From the NCBI GenBank assembly GCA_964419335.1, contig CAYQOX010000001.1, positions 124,001-188,000 on the forward strand: a stretch of DNA of 64,000 bases. Direction: 5' to 3'. Shown in pieces: positions 35,924 through 44,987 of this stretch (the stretch's first letter is position 1; every line of letters begins with the position of its first letter). The stretch is from CAYQOX01 sp964419335. GTDB taxonomy: Bacteria > Hinthialibacterota > Hinthialibacteria > Hinthialibacterales > Hinthialibacteraceae. The notes beneath the pieces are model-generated. The model was not told where the DNA came from, did no database searches, and saw only the letters and a program-made list of their open reading frames with translations. A program made the translations under genes and the position numbers.

Positions 35924-38310
35924 CGTTCATCCTCATCTTTTTTGGTATGATCTTTCTTTTCTTTTTCTTCCCGTTCTTTGGCTTTTTGCATGGGATTTTT
36001 GGATTTGCCTGGTTTTGTTAATTTAAATTGATCCTTGATGGGGCGAGGTGGATAATAGTTATTTTGTCGATTGGCATCCGCGGTTTCCAAATAAGGGTCG
36101 AGAATGATTTGCTCGATGGTTTTTTCAGTAATCATTAATTTGGAAACTTGTTCACTGTCACGACGCCATATTTCGGCTGGTATTCGTAATTCTTCTTGAC
36201 TACCATCGGAGTAATCAATTAGTAAAATTAGGGGCATGACCAATCCACCGATATTTTTAAAATCAATTACATAAAAATTCATATTTGTTTTTTTGAGTAA
36301 AGCAATTTCATCGTTGTCGAGGTCTTTGAGAAATTGTTCAAACTTTTCACGGTCTTCTTCGGTTACATCGAGAGGGTCATAGTCATTATAAAAATCCTGT
36401 AGTTCGGGGTGTTCTTCGACCCGCTTCGGTAATTTTTTGTTGCGTTGGTCTCCGATATATTCTGGATGTTGGTCGCGGCGATGTTTCTCCATAGCGTTAT
36501 CAATTTCGGGATCGCCGGTTTCCAAGGTGTAAATACGCAGGTTTTCAATGGCGATATCCACATGTTCCGTGGTATAAAACCAACCTCGCCAGAACCAATC
36601 CAAATCCACTCCTGAGGCATCTTCCATGGTTCGGAAAAAATCGGCGGGAGTGGGTCGTTTGAACATCCAACGCCGTGCGTATTCCTTGAAAGCAAAATCA
36701 AATAATTCGCGTCCCATTACGGTTTCACGCAAAATATTAAACGCGGACGCCGGTTTGGCATAAGCGTTGTTGCCAAACTGCAGAATCGAATCCGACTGGG
36801 TCATGATCGGTACCTGGTTACGGCTGGTCATATAATTGACAATTCTTTCTGGCTTTCCACGCCAGGAGGTATAATCCTCTTCCCACTCTTGTTCTGCAAG
36901 ATACTGTAGGAAGGTATTGAACCCTTCATCCATCCAAGTCCATTGCCGTTCATCGGAATTGATGATCATTGGGAAATAATTATGCCCGACTTCATGAATA
37001 ATCACCGAGATCAAACCATATTTGGTATTTTTCGAATAAGTTCCATCTTTTTCTGGGCGGGGTCCATTAAAGCAGATCATGGGGTATTCCATCCCGCCTA
37101 CGGGGCCATTGACCGAAATGGCGACGGGATAGGGATAATCAAACGTAAATTTAGAGTATACATTGAGGGTGTGAATGATTGCATGGGTGGAATATTGGCT
37201 CCAAAGGGGTTCACCTTCATTGGGATAGAAAGACATGCACATTACGGTATTTTTCCCGAGGTCATGTCCTTGTGCATCCCAAATAAATTTTCGGGAGGAA
37301 GCAAAAGCGAAATCGCGTACATTCTCCGCTTCAAAAATCCAAGTATTTGTTCCTTCGGCTTTACTCTCTTCATTTTCTTTGGCTTCTTCAGGGGTGATGA
37401 TATACATCGGTTTATCTGAATGTTCAGCTTCCAATAGGCGATCCCGTTGAGTTTGAGTGAGTACTTCTCTGGGATTTTGTAAAACCCCGGTTGAGGCTAC
37501 GACATGATCCTCTGGAACTGTGATGCGGACGGTAAAATCTCCGAACTCCAGCGCGAATTCTCCTTGTCCCAGGAACGGTTTATTTTGCCAACCGGTTTCA
37601 TCGGTATAGGGAACCAGTCGTGGATACCATTGGGCGACTTCATAAAGATAGTTGTCATCTTCTTCGAAATATTCCGCTCCGCTCCTACCTGGAACCGATT
37701 TAGATGGATTCATCGCATAATGCCAATCGATTTGGAAAGAGAATGTTTCTCCGCTTTCCAACTTTTGGGGTAAATCCACCCGCATGACCGTATCGACAAT
37801 GGTATACTCGAGGTCTTCGTCTTGGGTATCTTTCACCGCGGTGATACGTGTGCCTCCATCGAAATCCACTTTGGCTAGAATTTTGCGTAGATGATCGAAG
37901 TTCACTCTATCATGAATACTCGGCGCAGGTTCTGTTAAGTTACTGTGCGAATCGGGGCGGTAAATATTCGCGTCCAACTGCAGCCAGAGGTAGTGCAAGG
38001 TGTGGGGGGAATTGTTATGATATGTGATTATCTCCGAGCCGCTTAGTTGTTGGTTTTTGTCATCCAGTTGAACATCAATCTCGTAATCTACTTTTTGTTG
38101 CCAATAATCTACTCCCGGTGCACCCGAGGCCGTTCGAAAGGAATTTGGTGTAGGTAAGAGTTCGTCCAATTGGCGAAACTTATCCGATTGTTTGTATTTT
38201 ACGTTTTCGATGATGCTGGTATAACCCGGGCTTATAATCAATAGTCCAAGCAGCGACCAAAGTATACCCTTTGTGTATATCGACAATTGTGGATAGGCTT
38301 GTTTTTTCAT
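35920..38310 (-). CDS. M1-family zinc aminopeptidase, membrane-anchored or secreted
   Basis: 796 residues. A hydrophobic N-terminal segment (about 11-31) works as signal or anchor. A beta-sandwich domain follows with 'HNNSPHTLHYLWLQLDANIY'. The catalytic domain has HEVGH (H439, E440, H443) and the third ligand E462 in 'MDEGFNTF', i.e. HExxH-x18-E, with the substrate-binding 'GPVGGMEYPM', the counterpart of the GxMEN motif. The C-terminus ends in a Lys/Glu-rich tail (about 765-796) that is probably disordered. M1 enzymes remove N-terminal residues from peptides. The ribosome-binding site is a run of nine G residues 4 bases before the ATG, listed separately. It lies 15 bases after a sulfatase gene on the same strand. 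Confidence 0.88.
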   Translation of the reverse strand: MKKQAYPQLSIYTKGILWSLLGLLIISPGYTSIIENVKYKQSDKFRQLDELLPTPNSFRTASGAPGVDYWQQKVDYEIDVQLDDKNQQLSGSEIITYHNNSPHTLHYLWLQLDANIYRPDSHSNLTEPAPSIHDRVNFDHLRKILAKVDFDGGTRITAVKDTQDEDLEYTIVDTVMRVDLPQKLESGETFSFQIDWHYAMNPSKSVPGRSGAEYFEEDDNYLYEVAQWYPRLVPYTDETGWQNKPFLGQGEFALEFGDFTVRITVPEDHVVASTGVLQNPREVLTQTQRDRLLEAEHSDKPMYIITPEEAKENEESKAEGTNTWIFEAENVRDFAFASSRKFIWDAQGHDLGKNTVMCMSFYPNEGEPLWSQYSTHAIIHTLNVYSKFTFDYPYPVAISVNGPVGGMEYPMICFNGPRPEKDGTYSKNTKYGLISVIIHEVGHNYFPMIINSDERQWTWMDEGFNTFLQYLAEQEWEEDYTSWRGKPERIVNYMTSRNQVPIMTQSDSILQFGNNAYAKPASAFNILRETVMGRELFDFAFKEYARRWMFKRPTPADFFRTMEDASGVDLDWFWRGWFYTTEHVDIAIENLRIYTLETGDPEIDNAMEKHRRDQHPEYIGDQRNKKLPKRVEEHPELQDFYNDYDPLDVTEEDREKFEQFLKDLDNDEIALLKKTNMNFYVIDFKNIGGLVMPLILLIDYSDGSQEELRIPAEIWRRDSEQVSKLMITEKTIEQIILDPYLETADANRQNNYYPPRPIKDQFKLTKPGKSKNPMQKAKEREEKEKKDHTKKDEDER

Positions 38311-38314
38311 TCGA

Positions 38315-38323
38315 CCCCCCCCC
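38315..38323 (-). promoter_or_regulatory. G9 tract as ribosome-binding site of the M1 peptidase gene
   Basis: On the minus strand nine consecutive G residues lie between the TGA stop of the sulfatase gene and the ATG at 38310, with TCGA between the tract and the start. It is the only plausible Shine-Dalgarno for this gene. Homopolymeric G runs of this length are slippage-prone, so the spacing or strength of translation start could vary between cells. Confidence 0.5.
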
Positions 38324-38325
38324 GT

Positions 38326-39759
38326 TCATTCTAATTCTGCTAAAGCTTTGCCTTTTTTAAGTTGCTGGCTCAATTGCTTCACCAATTCTTCATTATCCGG
38401 TTTTTCCGCAATATTGACATTCTCTTGTGGATCCGTTTTATGATCATATAACATTTTGGCATAGAGTTCACCTTGTTGATTACGCCATTCAGTATAGAGA
38501 TAGCGATCGGTACGGATGGAATCGCCATTATTAAAGCGACTAAATATGGCTTTTTTCCATGATTGATCGGGATTTTTCATTAAGGGAACAAAGCTATCTC
38601 CCTGCAAATGATCCGGCTTGGGTAGTTCACAAAGATCGCACAAGGTCGGATAAATATCTACGAATTCGGTCAGGGCATCGGTTTTGATTCCTCCCTCGTA
38701 GCCAGGAGCGCGGATGATCATTGGGGCACGTAGTGAGGTTTGAAAATTACAATGCTTGCACCAGAGCGTATGTTCTCGCAGATTCCAGCCATGATCCCCC
38801 CAGAGGATGACGACTGTATTATCCCGCAAGCCGAGGGTCTCTAATTCATCCAAAAGCCGTCCAACTTGGGCATCGATATAGCTCACGCAGGCATGATATC
38901 CGTGAACCAGAGTTCGTGCTTTTTCATCCGAGAGGCGTCCTTGTTGAGGGATATCGGTATATTGCCGGAGTTCTCCCCAATTATGAATCGCCGCATCGGG
39001 GGCGTTTTCTGGGACAAAATCATTATCCGCCATCGGGATTTTTTCCCGGTCATACATATCCCAATATTTCTTAGGTGCGTTGAATGGAAGGTGTGGTTTT
39101 ACGAAGCCTACCGCCAAGAAAAAGGGTTTTTCTTGTTCTTTCATTCGTCGTAGATCGGATATCGATTTGTCGGCGGTTTTCCCGTCGGCGTATTCGTTAT
39201 CCTCGACATCCGCGGCTTCATAGGCAGGTCCCAAACCGCGATCCGATTCTTTGGCGATTTCGTAATTCTCATCGAGAAGATAACCGCGTCCGCCCCATTC
39301 GCCCTTGGGGCGCCAAGGTTCTTCGCTCCAACTCTCTTTGCTATCCGTACGGTGATGGAATACTTTCCCATTTGATATTGTATGATACCCATGTTTTTTG
39401 AATAAGCCTGGCAAGGTGGTATAACCCGGGGCATCTTTTTCTGCCCATGTGTCATACCCCACGAAGCGGTCGCGCTGAGGACGGATTCCCGTGAGCAGAC
39501 TCGCCCGCGATGCGCCGCATACGGGTATGTTGCAAAACGAACGTTTAAATAGCAATCCATCCTTCGCCAGCCGATCGATGTTTGGCGAGATCACATGATT
39601 AACCCCGTAGCAATCTAGCTGAGGGCGTAGATCGTCTACCGCGATGAATAATACGTTTCGTTTTTTTGTTTGTGGAAAGGCAATGGGGGCGGTTATGGCC
39701 GAGGTGAGCCCTACCCCCATGGTTTTTAGCCATTCGCGCCGAGTGGTAAGCTGTTTCAT
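38326..39759 (-). CDS. Tat-exported sulfatase (iduronate-2-sulfatase-like)
   Basis: 477 residues. The N-terminus is Tat-like ('TTRREWLKTMGVG'). 'NVLFIAVDDLRPQLDCYG' carries the metal-binding acids, and the formylglycine motif is CGASR (C81), the Cys-type C-x-A-S-R that needs a maturation enzyme not present in this window. Further family segments are 'SPNIDRLAKDGLLFKRSF', 'KPFFLAVGFVKPHLPFNAPKKYWDMYDREKIPMADND' and 'WGDHGWNLREHTLWCKHCNFQTSLRAPMII', all close to iduronate-2-sulfatase-like enzymes of the S1 family. It removes sulfate esters from sulfated glycans in the periplasm. A GGAGGGGAG site precedes the start. The second sulfatase lies upstream on the same strand, with a hairpin between them. 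Confidence 0.92.
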   Translation of the reverse strand: MKQLTTRREWLKTMGVGLTSAITAPIAFPQTKKRNVLFIAVDDLRPQLDCYGVNHVISPNIDRLAKDGLLFKRSFCNIPVCGASRASLLTGIRPQRDRFVGYDTWAEKDAPGYTTLPGLFKKHGYHTISNGKVFHHRTDSKESWSEEPWRPKGEWGGRGYLLDENYEIAKESDRGLGPAYEAADVEDNEYADGKTADKSISDLRRMKEQEKPFFLAVGFVKPHLPFNAPKKYWDMYDREKIPMADNDFVPENAPDAAIHNWGELRQYTDIPQQGRLSDEKARTLVHGYHACVSYIDAQVGRLLDELETLGLRDNTVVILWGDHGWNLREHTLWCKHCNFQTSLRAPMIIRAPGYEGGIKTDALTEFVDIYPTLCDLCELPKPDHLQGDSFVPLMKNPDQSWKKAIFSRFNNGDSIRTDRYLYTEWRNQQGELYAKMLYDHKTDPQENVNIAEKPDNEELVKQLSQQLKKGKALAELE

Positions 39760-39898
39760 TGTTATTTTCTCCCCTCCAAGTGTATTTCAAACTATTTTCC
39801 CATAATTTTTCTTTCCAGCAAGATATAATCGTTGATTTGCTAGTGATGATGGCCATTACATGAGGTACGCTATGTAGAGATATTGTTTTAGAATGAAT

Positions 39899-39924
39899 GA
39901 GGGGGCTTATATTTAGCCCCCCTC
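39899..39924 (-). terminator. Hairpin between the two sulfatase genes
   Basis: GGGGGCT (39901-39907) pairs with AGCCCCC (39915-39921) around a 7-base TATATTT loop; outer GA/TC pairs extend it with one bulge. It lies about 56 bases after the stop of the upstream minus-strand arylsulfatase gene. The following minus-strand sequence (ATTCATTCT) is only weakly T-rich, so termination may be partial. Confidence 0.5.
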
Positions 39925-39979
39925 TCTCTAAGTGAATTCATGTCCAAACTTGGTTGTTATCGACATAACTTTAACAGGG

Positions 39980-41788
39980 TTACAAGAGATCGATACGCCG
40001 AACTTCAACTTGCCAGGGACCTCGGGTGTCGTCTGGCGAGCGAAGATCTGCTTTTAAACGTAGATTGCCCTTTTTGAGTGGAATCGCTTGGAAAACGCAT
40101 TCGGTTTTATTATCGGACACGGATCGGGTTAAGGTTTGATCTCCGACTTCTAATTTGATATTAAGTTTTTCCTCATTGGAAGGGAAGCGTAAATGGATGT
40201 TATACTGACCGGCCTCGGGGGCGTATAGTTTCCAATATCCGTTGGAGTTTTGTCCCCAAGGTCGGCCTTTGATATGCCGCCAATCTTGGCGAGTCAACAC
40301 AACGGGATTTTCATATGGGGTGCCGATATAAATTCTTGGCGGTGCGTAATTGTCAGACCTAGTAGAACTCACATCGTGAAACCAATCTTCATACTCGTTC
40401 TTCATTTTTTCAACAATGTCAGGATGCTCTTCGGCTACGTTCTGGGTTTCTAGGGGATCGTTTTTCATGTCGTAGAGTTCCAATTGAGGATCACCTTCAA
40501 ACGATTCGCGGCCGAATCCACTGGCATGTACAAGTTTCCAATCTTGGGAACGGGCAGCAAAGTTATGATACATAACCGGTTTGTCACCCCGATGAGATTG
40601 GATGTAGATCGTACGGTCTTTCCATTCACTAGGCTGTTCTTTTAGCAATGGAAGAATACTTTTCCCATCTAGTTTCAAATCGGCAGGCTTTTCCACCTGG
40701 CAGGCATCCAGGATTGTGGGTAATAAGTCAATATGAGCGGAAACCTGATCTGAGGTTCGGCCGGCTTCAAGCACCGAAGGCCAGTGCAGAAAGATAGGCG
40801 AGCGAATACCACCTTCGTACACGGACGATTTCGAACCTCTCATTCCTGCTACATAACGCCGTCCATTGGGGCCATTGTCGAGCAGGAAAATGACAAGGGT
40901 GTTTTCGGTAATGCCAAGATTGTCCAATTTCTTAAATAATTTTCCGACATTGTTATCAATATTGGTAATCATAGCGAAGATACGCGCGCGCCGATCTTCG
41001 TTCGTGTCATCAGGGAGTGGATGGCCTTCTTCTTGAGGAAACTGATCGTTTGATAAATCTTTATCCTTGTAATACTCGTATTCCTCTTCGGGAACATCGT
41101 GAAAAGGACCATGGGGAGCATTGGTGGGAATATAGGCGAAGAAAGGCCGGTTATTTTCGTGGCAATCTTCCATCCATGAACAAGCATGATCAAAATAAAC
41201 GTCAGTACAATAGCCTTCGGTATGCACCTTGTGTCCGTTTTCGAAAAGGATCGCATCGGTATATTTTCCTTCGCCTCCTGGAGGATCGGAAGGCTGACCT
41301 ATGCCTCCACCGCGATGAACCAAGGCGGTCTCGAATCCTTGATCGATAGGGCGCATAGGATAATTATCGCCTAAGTGCCACTTGCCAAAGATACCTGTGG
41401 CATAACCTGCCTCGCGTAAAATTTCGGCGATGGTTACTTCATTTGGATCCATCATCGCGCGTCCAATGTAAGTATCGATGCAGCGGGTGCGATAGTTATA
41501 ACGTCCTGTCATCAAGCAAGCGCGGGTTGGGGCGCAAACCGGACAGACGTAAAAGTATTGCATCGAGGCGCTGCGCTTGGCCATGGCATCGATGTTGGGC
41601 GTTTGGATGATAGGATTGCTGGTTACCCCCAAATCACCGTAGCCTTGATCATCGGTCATGATCAATACCACATTGGGACGTTGGGGTTTCTCTTCACTAA
41701 AAGCGAAAGGCTTCGTCACAGTGCTATGCATAAGGAAAGGGACCGAAGCGAAAGCGGTTTGCTGGAGAAACGTTCTTCTTTTGATCAT
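39980..41788 (-). CDS. Tat-exported arylsulfatase with C-terminal beta domain
   Basis: 602 residues. The N-terminus is Tat-like ('IKRRTFLQQTAFASV'). The sulfatase core begins 'RPNVVLIMTDDQGYGDLG'; the formylglycine motif is CAPTR (C85), preceded by two further cysteines, and later motifs include 'GIFGKWHLGDNYPMRPIDQGFE' and 'LGITENTLVIFLLDNGPNGR'. A C-terminal extension of about 100 residues ('YWKLYAPEAGQYNIHLRFPSN', ending 'WQVEVRRIDLL') looks like a beta-sandwich or carbohydrate-binding add-on absent from minimal sulfatases. It resembles S1 arylsulfatases of marine and planctomycete-like bacteria. A GAGGAGG site precedes the ATG. The substrate is unknown, and the motif needs maturation by a formylglycine-generating enzyme. 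Confidence 0.92.
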   Translation of the reverse strand: MIKRRTFLQQTAFASVPFLMHSTVTKPFAFSEEKPQRPNVVLIMTDDQGYGDLGVTSNPIIQTPNIDAMAKRSASMQYFYVCPVCAPTRACLMTGRYNYRTRCIDTYIGRAMMDPNEVTIAEILREAGYATGIFGKWHLGDNYPMRPIDQGFETALVHRGGGIGQPSDPPGGEGKYTDAILFENGHKVHTEGYCTDVYFDHACSWMEDCHENNRPFFAYIPTNAPHGPFHDVPEEEYEYYKDKDLSNDQFPQEEGHPLPDDTNEDRRARIFAMITNIDNNVGKLFKKLDNLGITENTLVIFLLDNGPNGRRYVAGMRGSKSSVYEGGIRSPIFLHWPSVLEAGRTSDQVSAHIDLLPTILDACQVEKPADLKLDGKSILPLLKEQPSEWKDRTIYIQSHRGDKPVMYHNFAARSQDWKLVHASGFGRESFEGDPQLELYDMKNDPLETQNVAEEHPDIVEKMKNEYEDWFHDVSSTRSDNYAPPRIYIGTPYENPVVLTRQDWRHIKGRPWGQNSNGYWKLYAPEAGQYNIHLRFPSNEEKLNIKLEVGDQTLTRSVSDNKTECVFQAIPLKKGNLRLKADLRSPDDTRGPWQVEVRRIDLL

Positions 41789-42236
41789 AGTATCCTCCTC
41801 ACCAGGTTAAAAAAATCTATCCAAATATATTGGGAAAACGTACGGTTCTTCATTTAATTCTATGATACACGTTCATCAATTTCATCGCGAGCCCATGAAC
41901 GTCTATTCCTTGCTTTTTTTACTTGCAACCGATACGATAATTATGAATTTCCTTTTCCTATGTTTTATAAGATTCTCTCCTCGGAGATAGAGAAGATTAA
42001 GGGTTGGAATGAATATACTGGAAAACCAAAAGGGGTTCAGTATCTATTTTTGTTCATTCTGTTTCAGGTGAAAGTCGGGTGGGATCCTGGTTTTTTTTTC
42101 CATTATATATGTTGTTGATTACTTTGAGGATAAATCGCTTGTTTCTTCTACCTTATGCGAACCACCTAAAAAAATGATTCATTCAAGATGCAGATGTTTT
42201 TTTTGTTATAACTTATAAATGATCAGGTGAAAAAGA
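41789..42236. promoter_or_regulatory. Divergent intergenic region with extended -10 promoter candidate
   Basis: This 448-base AT-rich gap separates the minus-strand arylsulfatase from the plus-strand antiporter gene. An extended -10 element TGTTATAAC (TG 42204-42205, -10 hexamer TATAAC at 42207-42212) lies 24 bases before the antiporter start, but no matching -35 was found. No gene, tRNA or repeat is visible in the rest. Confidence 0.35.
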
Positions 42237-43757
42237 ATGAAATTGTGGTTACCTCTTCTCGTCGTCGGCATCCTGTTGTTTTGTGTAATCCCTGGTATTG
42301 CTCAAGATGATGGGCCTTCCACAGTCCCCGAATCAGCAACCCAGGACGAGAGCATGCATACCATAAGGGTAGAACAGCCCATAGAAAATGGTGAGCATTC
42401 TGAAGAACATCCCCATTTAGGAGAAATCCTTCCTGTGTGGAGTGTGATTCCTTTTATTGGTATTTTACTTTCGATTGCTTTATTCCCCCTGTTTGCCCCT
42501 CATTTTTGGCATCATAACTTTCCCAAAATATCGTTCGCCTGGGCTATGATTTTGGCCATTCCCTTTTTGATCGCTTATAAGGGGGAGGCGATTCATTCTA
42601 TTCTTCACATTTATTTGTTAGATTATATTCCTTTTATAATCCTTTTATGGGCGCTTTATACGGTTTCGGGGGGGATTCTTTTACGAGGGACTTTAGTGGG
42701 TACACCTCTGGTTAACACCACGATGCTATTGGTTGGCACGATCCTCGCTTCATGGATGGGAACCACAGGAGCAGCGATGTTGCTCATCCGCCCGTTTTTA
42801 CGCGCCAACCGTTTTCGCCAAAACCGAACCTTTATGGTTTGTTTCTTTATCTTCCTTGTGGCCAATATCGGTGGTTCCTTAACTCCTCTAGGTGATCCTC
42901 CGTTGTTTCTTGGTTTTCTCCACAGTGTTCCCTTTTTCTGGACTTTTAACTTATTTCCGCACATGTTTTTTTGCGTAGCCGTACTTCTTACAATATACTT
43001 CATCATAGATACCATAATGTTGAAAAGAGAAGGTGGTCTCCCTGAAATCAATGAAGAGAAAGTCGCCTTTCGATTGGATGGGGCCTATAACTTCTTCTTC
43101 TTAGGTGGCGTAGTCGGCGGCGTATTATTGAGTGGTTTATGGCAGATAGGCGAAGTCAATATCCTGGGTATTCATGTTAAAATCCAAAGTTTGATGCGAG
43201 ACGGGATATTGATTCTTATGGGTGTTCTTTCGTTACTCGTTACACCCCGGAAAATACGGACGGACAATGAATTCACGTGGTTTCCCATTCTAGAAGTGGC
43301 CTATCTCTTTGCCGGTATCTTTATGACCATGATTCCTTGTCTCGCTATTCTTAGTGCGGGAGAGAAAGGTGCCGCCGCGCCCTTGTTAAGAATTGTGCAA
43401 GAGCCGATCCATTATTTTTGGATTACGGGGGTGCTTTCCGGTTTTCTGGATAATGCTCCTACATACTTAACTTTTTTCACTAGCGCATTGGGTAATTTTT
43501 ATGCCGGAATGCCCGAACCTCAGGCGGTTTCCTTATTGATTGAAGAAAATGAAATTTACCTTAAGGCCATCTCTGCCGGAGCCGTCTTCTTTGGGGCTAT
43601 GACTTATATCGGAAACGCACCCAACTTTATGGTACGTTCTATTGCCGAAGAAGCGGGAACTCCCATGCCCACTTTCTTCGGATATATGCTTAAATATTCA
43701 TGTGTATTCTTATTACCGCTTTTCGTTATTATCACCTATGTCTTTTTCATGGGATAA
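42237..43757 (+). CDS. NhaD-like sodium/proton antiporter (ArsB/NhaD superfamily)
   Basis: 506 residues. A cleavable signal peptide (about 1-22, ending 'PGIAQDD') is followed by an acidic, His-containing periplasmic segment ('EHSEEHPHLGEILPVW') and then about 11-12 membrane helices. Family marks include 'GTPLVNTTMLLVGTILASWMGTTGAAMLLIRP', 'VANIGGSLTPLGDPPLFLGFL' and 'GFLDNAPTYLTFFTSALG', which are the conserved transmembrane motifs of NhaD and citrate-transporter-like proteins. It probably exchanges sodium for protons at the inner membrane. A signal peptide on an NhaD-like protein is uncommon but known in some lineages. elbB follows after 22 bases, so they may be co-transcribed. Confidence 0.85.
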   Translation: MKLWLPLLVVGILLFCVIPGIAQDDGPSTVPESATQDESMHTIRVEQPIENGEHSEEHPHLGEILPVWSVIPFIGILLSIALFPLFAPHFWHHNFPKISFAWAMILAIPFLIAYKGEAIHSILHIYLLDYIPFIILLWALYTVSGGILLRGTLVGTPLVNTTMLLVGTILASWMGTTGAAMLLIRPFLRANRFRQNRTFMVCFFIFLVANIGGSLTPLGDPPLFLGFLHSVPFFWTFNLFPHMFFCVAVLLTIYFIIDTIMLKREGGLPEINEEKVAFRLDGAYNFFFLGGVVGGVLLSGLWQIGEVNILGIHVKIQSLMRDGILILMGVLSLLVTPRKIRTDNEFTWFPILEVAYLFAGIFMTMIPCLAILSAGEKGAAAPLLRIVQEPIHYFWITGVLSGFLDNAPTYLTFFTSALGNFYAGMPEPQAVSLLIEENEIYLKAISAGAVFFGAMTYIGNAPNFMVRSIAEEAGTPMPTFFGYMLKYSCVFLLPLFVIITYVFFMG

Positions 43758-43779
43758 ATTAGAAAGGAGGCGTTGACCT

Positions 43780-44445
43780 ATGACACGAGTAGGAGTTGTC
43801 CTCTCAGGATGTGGAGTCTTTGATGGTGCGGAAATTCATGAATCGGTATTGACGATGCTTTATTTAGAAAAAGGCGGTGCCGAAATCTCTTGTTTCGCTC
43901 CAGACAAACCCCAATTCCACGTAATTGATCATGCAGCACAACAACCAGTAGAAGGCGAGAGCCGCAATGTTCTGGTTGAATCCGCCCGCATTGCCCGCGG
44001 TCATATTTCGAAACTTTCGTCTTTGAACATCGATCGGTTTGATGCGGTTGTCTTTCCCGGAGGCTTTGGTGCGGCCAAAAATCTTTGCACCTATGCAGTA
44101 GACGGAGCCCATTGCGATATCGATCCCGAAGTAGCCCGCGTGATCAAAGAAGCCCATGCGCGAGGGAAGGTAATTGGTGCGCTTTGTATTGCACCGGTCG
44201 TGGTGGCACGTGCGCTTAAAGAAGAGGGAGTGAAGCCTGTTCTCACAATCGGTTCTGATGCTGCCACGGCTGGGGATTTACGTTCCATGGGAGCTGAAAA
44301 TCAACCGGCTTCGGTTTCGGAAATTGCTGTGGACGAACGAAATAAGATTGTTTCTACCCCTGCCTATATGTTGGGGCCAAGTGTTTCGGATGTTGCCCAA
44401 GGTATTGAAAAACTCTGCGCTAAGGTCTTAGAAATGGCATCCTGA
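43780..44445 (+). CDS. elbB: ElbB-type glyoxalase (DJ-1/PfpI superfamily)
   Basis: 221 residues, cytoplasmic. It opens 'RVGVVLSGCGVFDGAEIHESV', the recognised ElbB start, and has 'IDRFDAVVFPGGFGAAKNLC' and the nucleophile elbow 'GALCIAPVV' (C136). ElbB is a DJ-1/PfpI-superfamily enzyme reported to act as a glyoxalase and once linked to isoprenoid synthesis. AGAAAGGAGG is a very strong ribosome-binding site. It follows the antiporter by 22 bases and ends at an intrinsic terminator shared with the convergent rimI operon. Confidence 0.92.
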   Translation: MTRVGVVLSGCGVFDGAEIHESVLTMLYLEKGGAEISCFAPDKPQFHVIDHAAQQPVEGESRNVLVESARIARGHISKLSSLNIDRFDAVVFPGGFGAAKNLCTYAVDGAHCDIDPEVARVIKEAHARGKVIGALCIAPVVVARALKEEGVKPVLTIGSDAATAGDLRSMGAENQPASVSEIAVDERNKIVSTPAYMLGPSVSDVAQGIEKLCAKVLEMAS

Positions 44446-44482
44446 CGCGAGTGGATTCTATTGACAATGATTAAAGTAGAGG

Positions 44483-44510
44483 GGGATGGCTAAAAAACCA
44501 TCCCTTTTTT
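44483..44510 (+). terminator. Intrinsic terminator after elbB
   Basis: GGGATGG (44483-44489) pairs with CCATCCC (44498-44504) with an 8-base loop and a T6 tail (44505-44510). It lies 38 bases after the elbB stop and just before the convergent rimI stop. Confidence 0.85.
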
Positions 44511-44519
44511 ATGAAATGT

Positions 44520-44987
44520 TCAATGAGTCTTTGGCAAGGTGCATTGGAGAATTAAGGCATCTTCAGGAGGATTACGGTAATAATGTTTTTTCCGTGAGAC
44601 TTCCTGAAAACCGTGTTTTAGGTAAAACGCAATCGCTGCACTATTGGATTCCCGCACTTCCAAGATCGCCGAATAGACGTCTTTGCTGCGTCCGAAATTC
44701 AACGAAGAGTGTAAGAGACTTTCTGCAATGCCTTGTCGCCGTACCTTGGGGTGGACGGCGATGTTGTTGATATGAATCATCTGCTCGGGCAACACCCAAA
44801 ACATGCAGTATCCTACTATTATATTTTGCTTTTTGTCCTCGGCTACGATGTTATGGTTATATCCCCGGTCAATCATCTCTGCGCAAAAGATCGCTTTCGA
44901 CCAGGGGTCGGAGAAGGACATCCTCTCGATTTGATGAACCTGATCCAGATCGGAGTGTTGCATGGTGCGTATAGAAACCTTCATCAT
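44520..44987 (-). CDS. rimI: Ribosomal protein S18 alanine N-acetyltransferase (RimI-like)
   Basis: 155 residues of the GNAT fold. It opens 'IRTMQHSDLDQVHQIERMSFSDPWS', the typical RimI beginning. The acetyl-CoA-binding motif is 'AVHPKVRRQGIAESLL', and the C-terminal part has 'ESNSAAIAFYLKHGFQEV' and 'KKHYYRNPPEDALIL', matching RimI rather than a generic GNAT. It acetylates the N-terminal alanine of ribosomal protein S18. Its start overlaps the stop of tsaB by 4 bases (ATGA), as expected for the common tsaB-rimI pair. Confidence 0.9.
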   Translation of the reverse strand: MMKVSIRTMQHSDLDQVHQIERMSFSDPWSKAIFCAEMIDRGYNHNIVAEDKKQNIIVGYCMFWVLPEQMIHINNIAVHPKVRRQGIAESLLHSSLNFGRSKDVYSAILEVRESNSAAIAFYLKHGFQEVSRKKHYYRNPPEDALILQCTLPKTH

